Notes: generated by a model from the letters alone, not told the origin. DNA of 24,477 nucleotides from Burkholderiales bacterium (GCA_947372535.1 CANBUA010000034.1:1-24477); one strand, 5' to 3'. Counted from the first letter of the stretch, positions 1 through 7,643 are shown. Numbers and translations are program-made.

Positions 1-862
1 ATCGGTCATCGGCGCTGTCCAGCAGCCATTGGGCGCGTTCGCGCATCACCTGGTTGCCCACGTCCGGGCGCGCAGCGCAGGCCGCCAGGGCCTGGCGGAG
101 CAGGCGCTCGAATGTTGGGCGGTCGCCAGCGGTCAGGGACTCGGCCCGCCCGACCAGGACGCCGGCGTTGCGACCGGCCCCGAAGGCCTCGGCCTGGTCG
201 AAGAAACGGGCGGCGTCAGCCAGGTTGCCGCCCGGGCGGGAGGCCTCGAAGGTGCCCATCAGGCTGGCCAGCGCGCCGTCGGCGTGGCCGGGCTCGCGTT
301 CCCAGGCCAGGCGGGCCAGGCGCATGGCCAAAGGCAAGTCGGCCACGACATCGGGTTGGTCTTTGGACAGCGAGATGAAGCCACCCCAAGAGGCTGCGGC
401 CCAGTAGGCCAGGCCCACCTGATCGGCGTCCAGGCGCGTCAAAGTGCCGTCGGCAAGGTCTCTGGCGAAGCCCGGCCGGCGCTGCGCCAGGGTCGCCATC
501 GCATGCTGGTGGGCACGCCAGTACAGGCGCGCGGCGCGCTGGCGCATGCGTTGGGCAGCCTTGGCGTCCTGCGTTTCCAGGCGTTCTGCCTCGAAGGCCA
601 CGAAGGCATAGGCGTACTGGGTGAAACCTCCCGCCACCGCCTCGCCCAGCGCCACGTGGCCAGGCGTCTGGCGCAGAACGGATTCCGAGAGCTTGAGGTA
701 GAAGGCGCTGGCGTCCCTGGCCAGCAGCAGGTCATCTTCCTGCGTTTGCCCCTGGGCGGCCAGTTCGTCGGCCATCCGGTTCAACACCAGGTGGCTCGGC
801 GAGCAGGCGCTTAGCAGCGCAAGGGGGAGGAGCAGGAGGAACAGGGGGAGGGTGCGCCGCAC
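1..862 (-). CDS. TatT-like TRAP transporter-associated lipoprotein, 3' end beyond window
   Basis: The visible 287 residues begin with a lipoprotein signal (basic MRR, a Leu-rich stretch, lipobox LSAC near residues 17-20), so the mature protein should be a lipidated periplasmic protein. The rest is an all-helical, Ala-rich, TPR-like chain with motifs such as YWAAASWGG, as in the TatT/TRAP T-component family, which forms ring-like helical proteins beside TRAP transporters. GTG at 860-862 is chosen because the same frame has a stop (TGA) eight codons upstream and the signal peptide starts right there; no good ribosome binding site is visible. The stop codon and any downstream TRAP DctP/Q/M genes lie outside the window. 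The family call rests on overall pattern, so a generic TPR lipoprotein is the alternative. Confidence 0.8.
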   Translation of the reverse strand, partial: MRRTLPLFLLLLPLALLSACSPSHLVLNRMADELAAQGQTQEDDLLLARDASAFYLKLSESVLRQTPGHVALGEAVAGGFTQYAYAFVAFEAERLETQDAKAAQRMRQRAARLYWRAHQHAMATLAQRRPGFARDLADGTLTRLDADQVGLAYWAAASWGGFISLSKDQPDVVADLPLAMRLARLAWEREPGHADGALASLMGTFEASRPGGNLADAARFFDQAEAFGAGRNAGVLVGRAESLTAGDRPTFERLLRQALAACAARPDVGNQVMRERAQWLLDSADDR

Positions 863-1548
863 GGCAGGGGTGTCATCGCTTCGTCACTGAAGCTGCGCAG
901 CTTAAGGACGCCAGATGAAGCTGCGGTGACAAGGTGCGTACCGTGCACGAATTCGTGCTTGCAAGCGCGAACCCAAGGCCTGGGTGTGGCCATCTGGCCT
1001 CGCCATGCCCTTGCCATGACCTTGCCATGTGGCCTCCGGAGGGGGATGAAAGTCACCCCAGAACATCGATGAACAGTGGATTTGGCCTGTGTGGCGCTTG
1101 GCGCGTTCCCCGTATTGTTCCCCGGTCGGGTAGACGGTAGCCCAATGAGTTGGTGGATGAGTGCTCGATGCCAAACATTGTGCACAACGGACTGCTGGTG
1201 CTCCATGCACTGGGTCGCAAATCCGTGTGGCTTGGTTGCTCTGGCTGATGTTGCATATGCAGTCCTTTAGAGGCTTCGCGCCTTCGGCTTGAGGCGGGAT
1301 CTGCACCACTGTGAGCATCGGTGAGCTAGCCCGTCGCGGCCAGGTGCCCGTCGATGGCAACTCGCTTGCGGGCAGACCAAAGAGGCCTAAGGCCTGATTT
1401 TGGCGCAGCAAGTCCAACATGTAAGCCCTTCATTGCGGTAGGCTCCGCTGCAAGTTGTACAGCCCAGATTAGAGGTCCGCGCATGGCGTCCAAAGCATTG
1501 ATTTCCGCCAAATTCATTCCGTTTCGTTCTGCTCCAGGGCGAAGCGAA
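863..1548. other. Gene-free stretch with a palindrome and short repeats
   Basis: I see no convincing coding region on either strand in these 686 bases; the open frames have irregular composition and no ribosome binding sites. Two structures stand out. A perfect 14-base palindrome (GCACGAATTCGTGC) lies at 945-958. An 11-base unit beginning GCCATG recurs head to tail at 1002-1012, 1013-1023 and 1024-1034, the third copy diverging after six bases. Base composition is lower in G+C than in the flanking operons. Either element could be a protein-binding site, but nothing nearby tells which gene it would serve. Confidence 0.5.
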
Positions 1549-1773
1549 ATGATGCGATCCAACAGTGAACTTGATCCCTTGGACAGACGATTGCTTTCCC
1601 TGGCCAACGGGTTCACGGACTTGGGAACATTGGCAAGCCTGTTGAACGTTGAAGAACTCACCCCGAGTGTTCACAGATTGATCGAGGCAGGGTTACTGCT
1701 GAACGCGAAGGATCATGACCAGCGCATGGTTTTGTGGCGCCCTGATCAAACGCGAAATTGGGACATCCACTGA
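1549..1773 (+). CDS. Small hypothetical protein with winged-helix-like pattern
   Basis: This 74-residue product starts at ATG 1549 (a second ATG follows at once); the frame is open further upstream, but that part looks non-coding. The pattern LDRRLLSLANG...LGTLASLLNV...VHRLIEAGLLL resembles the small helix-turn-helix modules of many betaproteobacterial proteins, where a short helix pair is followed by a recognition-like helix and the phrase LIEAGL. It carries no enzyme motif and no membrane segment. It stands alone, with no partner gene in the same direction closer than 200 bases. I do not recognise a named family; a DNA-binding or protein-binding role is only inferred. Confidence 0.45.
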   Translation: MMRSNSELDPLDRRLLSLANGFTDLGTLASLLNVEELTPSVHRLIEAGLLLNAKDHDQRMVLWRPDQTRNWDIH

Positions 1774-1981
1774 CTTGCGAAGTGCGGTCCTCAGACCGTT
1801 GGCCTGGTGGGCCGTTGGCCGATTGCTAGACATTTGAGCGCGTCAGGAGCAAGACCAGAACGCGTTCAAGTTAGGGGGCGCAAGAGACTTGGGTCTTTGG
1901 TATTGTTCAGAAGCGCCCAAGGGTTGGGCCGCATCGTGTGATGCCTGTTGGGCACTGCAATCTGGACACCGGAGGGATGAC

Positions 1982-2392
1982 GTGAACCCAGTTGGTCATG
2001 ACAACGCGGCAGTGATCAGGGCACTGATACAGCATGAAGACAATGTGCTCAACAGTCGCTTTGGATGGTTCGGCACCATGCAGGGGTTCTTGTTGGGGGC
2101 CCTGGCGTTTGCATGGGACAAGCACCCTAGCGCCTTGGTCTATGTCTTGGCTGCTGTAGGGACTGTTGTTGCCATGTCCACGCTCTACGCCACGACAACG
2201 GCCGTGCAGACCATGAAGGAGTTGACCTTCTGGTGGGACGCTCACCGCCCAGCCGCATACGAGGGTCCCGACGTGATCGGTCATCGTGTGACCCGGTGGC
2301 GCTTTCGCCTGCTGCGGCCATCCATTGCGCTTCCAGTGACCGTTGCCATCGCCTGGCTGAGCGTCACACTGGCGAAGGCACTTGGTCCTTGA
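1982..2392 (+). CDS. Small integral membrane protein of unknown function
   Basis: The 136-residue product has three hydrophobic segments: roughly residues 29-45 (ending LLGALAFAW), 50-70 and 112-132. The N-terminal stretch LIQHEDNVLNSRFGWF, just before the first helix, is typical of a widespread family of small membrane proteins whose members begin with a soluble helix containing H-E-[DE] and an R-x-x-W-F turn. GTG at 1982 is preferred over an upstream start at 1889 because a GGAGGG ribosome binding site lies just ahead and the residues before it look non-coding. It faces the antitoxin-like gene at 2428-2670 tail to tail (35 bp gap). Function unknown; the gene seems to belong to the accessory pocket. 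Confidence 0.68.
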   Translation: MNPVGHDNAAVIRALIQHEDNVLNSRFGWFGTMQGFLLGALAFAWDKHPSALVYVLAAVGTVVAMSTLYATTTAVQTMKELTFWWDAHRPAAYEGPDVIGHRVTRWRFRLLRPSIALPVTVAIAWLSVTLAKALGP

Positions 2393-2427
2393 GGTGGGGC
2401 AGGTTTGTCGCAACCCACTTGAGCGCG

Positions 2428-2670
2428 TCATCCCTGCGCGGTGCGAGCCTTGATAAGCATCCCCACCAGAATGAGATCGAAGTCCTCGTGAAGAAGAAAG
2501 CGCGATGGGCGCTGCCCATTCAATTCCTCCTGTGGTGTGCCCAACCATTCGACCAGCCAAGCCCTGGGGCTGGCCAGGTCGCAGGCCACATGCAACTGTA
2601 GGCGCTCAACTTGATCAATCAGGCGTTGCAGCTTGGGCGACGTGCCTGGCTGTTGAATCGGTTGCAACAT
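2428..2670 (-). CDS. Xre/MbcA/ParS-type toxin-binding domain protein (solo antitoxin-like)
   Basis: The 80-residue protein has a helical N-terminus (LQRLIDQVERLQ) followed by WLVEWLGTPQEELNGQRPSR. This fits the W-L-x-x-P-x-x-x-L-x-G-x-x-P core of the DUF2384 domain, with which Xre/MbcA/ParS antitoxins bind RES- or MbcT-type toxins. ATG 2670 is chosen because GGAGG lies five bases upstream; an in-frame GTG at 2682 is less well placed. No RES-domain or other toxin gene is adjacent: the gene behind it is convergent, and the region ahead has no recognisable gene. Either the toxin is lost or elsewhere, or this is a regulatory domain protein. The domain match is by eye and moderate. Confidence 0.5.
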   Translation of the reverse strand: MLQPIQQPGTSPKLQRLIDQVERLQLHVACDLASPRAWLVEWLGTPQEELNGQRPSRFLLHEDFDLILVGMLIKARTAQG

Positions 2671-3131
2671 CTCTTCCTCCACCGCGACATTGCGAGGCTA
2701 AGAAGACCAAATGACAGCGTCGTTACTCCAAATCGAATTTTTCTCCTACCAGTGAAGTTGTTCACGCGTTTGGGCTTGTCTCAAGGCTGAGGTCGTGCTG
2801 CCCCCGCCAGCCAGGAGTGGTTTCACTGCGAAGGAAGGTTGAACCAAGACGAGCGTCCTCGCATTTTCCGGCACTGTCGCGCCAAGGGCTTCGGGGAAGA
2901 ACGTCTATGTCATGACGATCAAGTTTGGAGCAGCGGCATGCGCCCTTCCTAGTCAAACAGCGATGGGGGGTGCATTCTCCTACCTGCTGGACAGCGGAAA
3001 GCGGCAACTGATTGCTTTGACCGTGGACTCGACGCGTACCTATGGTGTGGGGGCGGTTGGCAATCTCGAATCGATGGCCAGGCCAGGATGCAATTGTCCC
3101 CAAATCGCTAGAGAAGGCTGGGCCGCAAGGT
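2671..3131. other. Stretch with no supported gene
   Basis: These 461 bases include A/T-rich DNA around 2700-2760 that may hold the promoter of the minus-strand gene ending at 2428. A plus-strand frame is open from about 2843 to 3364 (first ATG 2912, product beginning MTIKFGAAACALPSQ), with a GGGGAAG sequence about 17 bases upstream. It has no recognisable motif, and its second half runs antisense to the better-looking small gene at 3132-3314. I do not call it a gene, but a decayed gene in this frame is possible. Confidence 0.4.
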
Positions 3132-3314
3132 TCATCTCTTCGTGGTCAGATCCACTGTTTCACCCTTGGCTTCTCGCTCAGCGCGCTTGCTCAGGAGCGC
3201 CGCAGCCATCTGGATTGCCTTCTCGCGCTGGGCTGTCGTTGCGTTCTGCAGCATCTCCGCGAGCTCTACCGATGGTGCACCTGCTTGGCTTGGTGGGTGC
3301 TTCGCGGTGTTCAT
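3132..3314 (-). CDS. Small hypothetical helical protein (60 residues)
   Basis: From ATG 3314 the product is a polar Pro/Ala-rich lead of about 15 residues followed by a continuous amphipathic helix (ELAEMLQNATTAQREKAIQ and on to about residue 52), ending in a charged tail. The regular heptad-like spacing and low Cys/Trp content look like a genuine protein, whereas the open frame further upstream, to 3617, is Cys/Ser-rich and looks non-coding. No clear ribosome binding site precedes the ATG, which lowers confidence. No family is recognised and no partner gene lies next to it on this strand. Confidence 0.4.
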   Translation of the reverse strand: MNTAKHPPSQAGAPSVELAEMLQNATTAQREKAIQMAAALLSKRAEREAKGETVDLTTKR

Positions 3315-3412
3315 GCTGGGGGCGCTTGATCTGTAGTGCGGGGATCCCGCATGGAAAGAAATAATCGCACGGGTGAATTCCTGCTCAGGCGCTAACGTTG
3401 AAGGAAAAAACT

Positions 3413-3523
3413 GTGAGCACGCCAATGGGAGACAGCATCGAGCGCTGGACACCCGAGCGAAAGAATGCATTGTCAGAAGCAAATCGCAACAAATTTTTGG
3501 AGACCCAAGGAAGCTTGGCGTGA
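3413..3523 (+). pseudogene. Probable stub of an IS3-type transposase orfA
   Basis: A 36-codon frame begins with GTG at 3413 behind a strong AAGGA site seven bases upstream. Residues 6-16 (GDSIERWTPER, then KNAL) resemble the opening of orfA-type helix-turn-helix proteins of IS3-like elements, which commonly start I-[KE]-R-W-T-x-x-R-K-x-x-L. After that the match stops and the frame ends, so about 60 residues of the usual protein are missing. No inverted repeats or orfB are visible nearby. This supports past insertion-sequence activity just upstream of the eight-gene operon. The match is short, so an unrelated small peptide gene remains possible. Confidence 0.35.
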
Positions 3524-3601
3524 CCCTGGTACGGAATTTTCTTGCGCTGTAAGAAATTTGGCCGTGCTTCGACCAACCCTCCATGACACCTGAAGTACGC
3601 C

Positions 3602-4072
3602 ATGCCACTGCCTCCATCTAGTGCCGCGACGGTCCGCCCATTGCCGTTGGAGATCCGTGCCGGTGCCCACAACCGCTTGCTCACGAGGGTACGCCAGCTG
3701 ATGGGGTCCTGGGTTGGTGCGGTGCTGGGCGGTTCGGTGTATGGGGCCTGGGCGACCTGGGCCAACTGGGATCAAGGGCGCCACCAAGCCTTGCTGATAG
3801 GCGCCTCACACTGGGCCACCAGCGCCTTGCTGACTTACGGTGGCACCTGGGCCATGCGCCAGCTCTTTGGCCAGTCAACCGGCTGGGCGGGGCCGGCGCG
3901 GGCATTCACGGGAGGCATGGCGTTGACGTACGCCTGCCTGCTCGCGGTTCACACGGTGCTCCACACCGAACATGTGCTGCTGACTCTGGCTCCGGGCCTG
4001 ATCCCCAACATCATTTTTTGCAGCAGTTATGCAGCCCTGCTGATGCGCACCACGACCAATACCCCGCCATGA
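3602..4072 (+). CDS. Four-helix integral membrane protein of unknown function
   Basis: The 156-residue product has about 40 soluble residues and then four hydrophobic segments, around residues 34-56 (WVGAVLGGSVYGAWATW), 63-86, 98-117 and 123-146. No catalytic motif is visible, though the loop HTVLHTEH before the last helix is His-rich and could bind metal. It is the first gene of a tightly packed plus-strand operon: its TGA overlaps the ATG of the DinB-fold gene by 4 bp (ATGA). Only a weak GAAG lies upstream of ATG 3602. A role in the envelope together with the membrane-linked ATP-grasp protein two genes on is inferred from context only. Confidence 0.75.
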   Translation: MPLPPSSAATVRPLPLEIRAGAHNRLLTRVRQLMGSWVGAVLGGSVYGAWATWANWDQGRHQALLIGASHWATSALLTYGGTWAMRQLFGQSTGWAGPARAFTGGMALTYACLLAVHTVLHTEHVLLTLAPGLIPNIIFCSSYAALLMRTTTNTPP

Positions 4073-4608
4073 CCCCCTTGAACCACCTCTACGTCGCACT
4101 GTTGGCCTATTGCCGGGACGTGCTGGCTCAATCTGCCGATGTGGTGCACCAGCACGTTCACTTCAGCAGCCCGTTCAGTGCCCACATCGGCCCGCATGTG
4201 CGCCACATCATCGAGCACTTCGATGCGCTGCAAAAGGCCTTGAGCGATTCCGGGCAGCCAAGGGTGTTGGATTACGACGCCCGTGAGCGCGACACCCGCA
4301 TTGAAACCGAGCCTGCTTTTGCCTTGTCCAGACTGCTTGACCTGCAGCAGTGGTTGGCCGGCCCCGATTGGTGCGATGCCAGCTTCAACGTGCCGTTGGC
4401 GGTGCATTTGCGCGTAGGCCTGCAAGGTGAGCACAACATCGCCAGCCAGTCCACTGTGGGGCGCGAGTTGACCTTCCTGTCCAGCCATGCCGTGCACCAC
4501 TTTGCCATTTTACAAGGCTATGCCCGTCAAGAAGGCCTCAGCTTCGGACCAGGCCTGGGCAAGGCACCAGCGACAGTGGCCTTCGAGTCACGGGCAGTGA
4601 CGGCATGA
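4069..4608 (+). CDS. DinB-fold (YfiT/DinB superfamily) protein
   Basis: The 179-residue protein has the DinB-like four-helix pattern with histidines where the metal site usually lies: HVRHIIEHF (residues 43-51) in helix two and ELTFLSSHAVHHFAIL (133-148) in the last core helix. In this superfamily three histidines hold a divalent metal, and members act as thiol transferases, hydrolases or proteins of unknown role. ATG 4069 is chosen because it overlaps the previous stop by 4 bp; its own TGA again overlaps the ATG of the ATP-grasp gene. The linkage implies co-translation with both neighbours. Substrate unknown; the family assignment is fairly secure, the function is not. Confidence 0.78.
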   Translation: MTPLNHLYVALLAYCRDVLAQSADVVHQHVHFSSPFSAHIGPHVRHIIEHFDALQKALSDSGQPRVLDYDARERDTRIETEPAFALSRLLDLQQWLAGPDWCDASFNVPLAVHLRVGLQGEHNIASQSTVGRELTFLSSHAVHHFAILQGYARQEGLSFGPGLGKAPATVAFESRAVTA

Positions 4609-5732
4609 CCCCCAAGCAGCTGCGCCCCAGCACCCTGCCCTGGCAGACCAACCCGATTGCCGCCCATGCAGCAAACGTGCCCTGGCGAAAACGCTGGGCG
4701 ATCACGCTGGAGCGGGCCTGGCGCTGGGAGTTTTGGCCCTCGTGGCTGTACTACGCGCCCATCGTGCTCTGGATTTTGTGGCTAGGGTTGAAGCACCGCA
4801 GCCCCACGGCCTTCACGGCCTCCAACCCCGCCCTGGAGGCAGGCGGCATGGTGGGTGAGCGCAAGCATTTGGCGCTGGCACCGCTCCAAGCGAATGCCCC
4901 TGACCTCGTGGCCACCTTCTCGCTCGTGGATGGCCAGACGCCGCCAGCGCGGCTGCGCCAAGTGCAGGCTTTCATTGCCGAGCAGGGCTTGCCAGTCGTG
5001 CTCAAACCCAATATTGGCCAGCGCGGTCGCGGGGTGTTCGTGGCGCGCAGCCAAGCCGATGTGGGCGACTACCTGACCCGCTTCAGCGGCGAGGTGATCG
5101 CCCAACGCCATGTCGCGGGCGAGGAATTCGGCGTGTACGTGGCGCGAAAACCTAGTGCGAAAGAGGCCACGATCTTGTCCATCGTGCACAAGACCTTCCC
5201 TCAGGTGCTGGCCGATGGCCGGCACACGCTGCGCGAACTGATCTTGCGCGATGACCGGGCCAAGTTGATTTCCAGCCTGTTGTTTGCACGCTGGCGCAAT
5301 GAACTGGAGCAGGTGCCGCCACAGGGAGAAGTGATCCAGCTGGTAGAAATCGGTGCGCATTGCCGGGGCAGCCTGTTCCTGGATGCGGGCCACCTGGCCA
5401 CACCTGCGCTGGTGAGGACTCTGACGCGGCTTCTCGATGCCGTACCGGGCTACGCCTTTGGCCGCATGGACTTGCGTGTGCCCAGCGTGGCCGACTTTCA
5501 AGATGGCGTGGGCCTGAAGGTGCTCGAGCTCAATGGTGTGTCGGCCGAAAGCGCGCACATCTACCACCCTGGAACGCCCTTGCTGGAAGGCTACCGGGCC
5601 ATGTTCAAACAGTGGTCTCTGGCATTCGAGATTGGCGCAGCCTACGCACAGCAGGGGGTGCCCACCACGTCCGCGATGTCTTTGCTCAAACGCTTTCTGG
5701 AAGACCAGCGCCGCAGCGAAGTCTGGTTCTAA
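4605..5732 (+). CDS. Membrane-linked ATP-grasp carboxylate-amine ligase (D-Ala-D-Ala ligase-like)
   Basis: The 375-residue enzyme has a basic/aromatic N-terminus and a hydrophobic segment (about 49-62, WLYYAPIVLWILW), then an ATP-grasp core. Visible landmarks are VVLKPN with Lys134, the Gly-rich loop GQRGRGV (138-144), QRHVAGEEFGVYV (167-179), and the metal-binding acids in FGRMDLR (Asp289) and LELNG (Glu308, Asn310). ATP-grasp ligases activate a carboxylate as an acyl phosphate and join it to an amine or thiol. This subgroup is often annotated as D-alanine-D-alanine ligase, but the membrane segment and the context argue against peptidoglycan dipeptide synthesis. ATG 4605 overlaps the previous gene by 4 bp. 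The substrates are unknown; the OlsB-like acyltransferase in the same gene run suggests amide chemistry on a lipid or small molecule. Confidence 0.88.
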   Translation: MTPKQLRPSTLPWQTNPIAAHAANVPWRKRWAITLERAWRWEFWPSWLYYAPIVLWILWLGLKHRSPTAFTASNPALEAGGMVGERKHLALAPLQANAPDLVATFSLVDGQTPPARLRQVQAFIAEQGLPVVLKPNIGQRGRGVFVARSQADVGDYLTRFSGEVIAQRHVAGEEFGVYVARKPSAKEATILSIVHKTFPQVLADGRHTLRELILRDDRAKLISSLLFARWRNELEQVPPQGEVIQLVEIGAHCRGSLFLDAGHLATPALVRTLTRLLDAVPGYAFGRMDLRVPSVADFQDGVGLKVLELNGVSAESAHIYHPGTPLLEGYRAMFKQWSLAFEIGAAYAQQGVPTTSAMSLLKRFLEDQRRSEVWF

Positions 5733-5742
5733 AGAAATCTCC

Positions 5743-5769
5743 AGGTGCCTGTAATGAGTGCGCCACCTG
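5743..5769. promoter_or_regulatory. Inverted repeat upstream of the YHS gene
   Basis: CAGGTG at 5743-5748 and CACCTG at 5764-5769 form perfect 6-base arms around 15 bases, in the 80-bp gap between the ATP-grasp and YHS genes. This is the only large gap in the run, so a secondary promoter or operator here is plausible. No T-tract follows, so it is not a typical intrinsic terminator. The arms are short and could be chance. Confidence 0.2.
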
Positions 5770-5812
5770 AGGCGACCATACTCCATCCGAACCAAGCACA
5801 AAGGATCTTGCC

Positions 5813-6280
5813 ATGGTCTACTTTCGCAGCATTCTCGCCGCCTGCCTGTTGATGGTACTGAGCCTCAGCGTCTGGGCTGCGCCACCCATCAACACCCTGA
5901 AAAACTCCTTGTTTGGCGGCAGAACCGACACCGCCATCAATGGTTACGACACGGTGGCCTACTTCACGCAGAACAAACCCGTCAAAGGTGAAGACAAATT
6001 TGTCTACGAGTGGAAGGGTGCCAAATGGAAATTTGCCAGCCAGGCCAACTTGGATCTGTTCAAAGGCAGCCCTGACAAATACGCGCCGCAGTATGGCGGC
6101 TACTGTGCCTACGGCGTGGCCAAAGACAACCTGGTCAAGGTGGAGCCTGAGAACTTCACCGTTCTAGACGGCAAGCTCTACCTGAATTACGACGATTCTG
6201 TGCAGAAAGACTGGAACAAGGACCGCGCGGGCTTCATCAAGATGGCCGACGGCAAGTTCCAGGATCTGTTGAAAAAATAA
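5813..6280 (+). CDS. Secreted YHS domain protein
   Basis: The 155-residue product starts with a signal peptide (hydrophobic residues 5-21, ending VWAAPP) and should be exported to the periplasm. The mature part carries the YHS-like core: GYDTVAYF near residue 43, WKGAKWKFAS, and YGGYCAYGVAKD with a single Cys near residue 104. YHS domains occur in metal-handling and heavy-metal-related proteins; in this stand-alone secreted form the ligand is unproven. AAAGGA lies eight bases before the ATG. The next gene starts 18 bp downstream, so the two are probably co-transcribed. Pairing of a YHS protein with a DoxX-like protein suggests a small redox- or metal-linked envelope unit, which is inference. 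Confidence 0.85.
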   Translation: MVYFRSILAACLLMVLSLSVWAAPPINTLKNSLFGGRTDTAINGYDTVAYFTQNKPVKGEDKFVYEWKGAKWKFASQANLDLFKGSPDKYAPQYGGYCAYGVAKDNLVKVEPENFTVLDGKLYLNYDDSVQKDWNKDRAGFIKMADGKFQDLLKK

Positions 6281-6298
6281 CCCCAAGAGGCGCATCAC

Positions 6299-6775
6299 AT
6301 GGCATTCATCAAAAAGCACGGCCACTGGCTGCTGACCATCTTTGTGGCCTTCGTCTTCATCCAGTCGCTGTTCTTCAAGTTCACCAACTCGCCTGAGACG
6401 ATCTACATCTTCGAAGGGAAGCTCAATCCATGGGCCTTGTCGCTGGGTCTGCCTGGCATCTTTGCGCCGGGCGGCATTGCATCAGCCAAAGTGGTCGGTG
6501 TGGGCGAACTGATCGCGTCCGTGCTGGTGCTGCTGGGGGCTGCCATGTCCAGCCAGCGCATGTTGCAAGTGGCCGGTGCAGCAGTCGGCCTGGCAGTGAT
6601 CAGCGGCGCCATCTTTTTTCATTTGTTCTCGCCTTTGGGCATCGCAGTGATCAACACCGATGGCAGCAGCGATGGCGGCGAGCTGTTCATGTTGGCTTGT
6701 GGTGTCTGGGTGTGCTGTGCGCTGCTGCTTTGGATCCGCAAGGGACTGTGGCTGCCATTGCTGGGCCGAAGCTAA
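6299..6775 (+). CDS. DoxX-like four-helix membrane protein
   Basis: The 158-residue product has four hydrophobic segments, about residues 9-27, 62-82 (GVGELIASVLVLLGAA), 89-110 and 127-148. The layout fits DoxX/DoxD-like proteins: a first helix with FIQSLFFKF, a long loop, and then a helix starting with GxGE. AAGAGG lies eight bases upstream of the ATG. Family members serve as membrane subunits of quinone-linked oxidoreductases or stress-associated complexes, but many are uncharacterised. The short spacing to the YHS gene before it (18 bp) and the hydrolase after it (19 bp) indicates one transcript. Confidence is good for the topology, moderate for the family. Confidence 0.75.
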   Translation: MAFIKKHGHWLLTIFVAFVFIQSLFFKFTNSPETIYIFEGKLNPWALSLGLPGIFAPGGIASAKVVGVGELIASVLVLLGAAMSSQRMLQVAGAAVGLAVISGAIFFHLFSPLGIAVINTDGSSDGGELFMLACGVWVCCALLLWIRKGLWLPLLGRS

Positions 6776-6794
6776 GCAGATGGCAGGTGCGCTC

Positions 6795-7643
6795 ATGCGC
6801 TTTTTGAACCACTTGCTGGCGCTCTGCGCATTCGCCGCTCTCGCCGCCTGTGGCAACCCGCCCTACCCGAGAGGCGATGTCAACACGCTGTTTCCTGGGG
6901 CCGATAAACCGGTGCCCGTCGCCAACACCATGGGCGAACGAAGCATCTTCAGCATGCAGATGCCCGGCCAGTATGGTCAGCCCATGTTGCTGTTCATCCA
7001 TGGCTCACCCGGCGACTGGAAGGCATGGGCACATTTTCTGGCCACGCCGCAGCTGGCGGGCCTGGGACCCCGAGTGGCGGTAGACCGCCCAGGTTTCGCG
7101 GGCTCCAGCGGCCCGGTCATCCCCGATCTGCGCGCCCAAGCAGCCCTGCTAGCACAGTTGATTCCAGCGGGCCAAAAAGCCATCCTGGTTGGACATTCGC
7201 TTGGTGGCCCCATCGCCGCCTGGATGGCCCTGGATGCGCCTGACAAGGTATGTGGCGTGGTCTCGGTGGCAGGCTCACTGGCTTCCGCGCTAGAGCAGCC
7301 GCGCTGGTACAACGAGGTGGCCAATTGGCGGCTCGTGCAATGGCTGCTGCCGCAGGAAATGGTGCTGTCGAACCTGGAAATGATGCCGCTCTCCACGGAG
7401 CTGGCCAAGCTGGAAGCCGCCATGCCTGCCCTGCATGTGCCGTTCATCCTGATTCAAGGGGCCAAGGACGAACTGGTGATGCCTGCCACCGCCGACGAGG
7501 TGGCCCAGCGCATGCCAGCCCGCTGGCTGACGGTGATCAAACGGCCGCAGGACGGCCACTTTGTGCTGTGGCAATCACCTGACGTGGTGACCGATGCCAT
7601 TCGGCAACTGCCTTGCGCAGAGGGTCCCCATGTGCCTCATTAG
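6795..7643 (+). CDS. Lipoprotein alpha/beta hydrolase
   Basis: The 282-residue protein begins with a lipoprotein signal (MRFLNHLLALCAFAALAAC, lipidated Cys19). The alpha/beta hydrolase fold follows: LLFIHGSPGDW (oxyanion region, 65-75), the nucleophile elbow GHSLGG with Ser135, QGAKDELV with Asp225, and DGHFV with His255, so the triad is complete. Such enzymes cleave esters, thioesters or amides; the substrate here is unknown. ATG 6795 is chosen because it gives a compact lipoprotein signal; an in-frame ATG at 6780 would add five residues. Its 3' end overlaps the NRDE gene by 14 bp in another frame, pointing to coupled translation. The likely location, on the periplasmic side of a membrane, matches the other envelope proteins of the run. 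Confidence 0.85.
   Translation: MRFLNHLLALCAFAALAACGNPPYPRGDVNTLFPGADKPVPVANTMGERSIFSMQMPGQYGQPMLLFIHGSPGDWKAWAHFLATPQLAGLGPRVAVDRPGFAGSSGPVIPDLRAQAALLAQLIPAGQKAILVGHSLGGPIAAWMALDAPDKVCGVVSVAGSLASALEQPRWYNEVANWRLVQWLLPQEMVLSNLEMMPLSTELAKLEAAMPALHVPFILIQGAKDELVMPATADEVAQRMPARWLTVIKRPQDGHFVLWQSPDVVTDAIRQLPCAEGPHVPH

Noticed and set aside
1409..1457. Integron attC-like site (GTCCAAC ... AGCC ... GGCT ... GTTGTAC)
   Set aside because: The outer boxes pair in part and AGCC/GGCT look like inner boxes, but the spacers are unequal (5 versus 9 bases), the whole is only about 47 bases, GTTGTAC breaks the core consensus, and no second site or integrase is present.
2912..3364. Plus-strand frame of 150 codons
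   Set aside because: No family resemblance, Cys/Trp/Ser-rich second half, and antisense to a better candidate small gene; kept only as a remark.
4782..5801. Minus-strand 339-codon open frame opposite the ATP-grasp gene
   Set aside because: His/Gln-rich antisense shadow without motifs; the plus strand carries a complete ATP-grasp enzyme in an overlapping operon.
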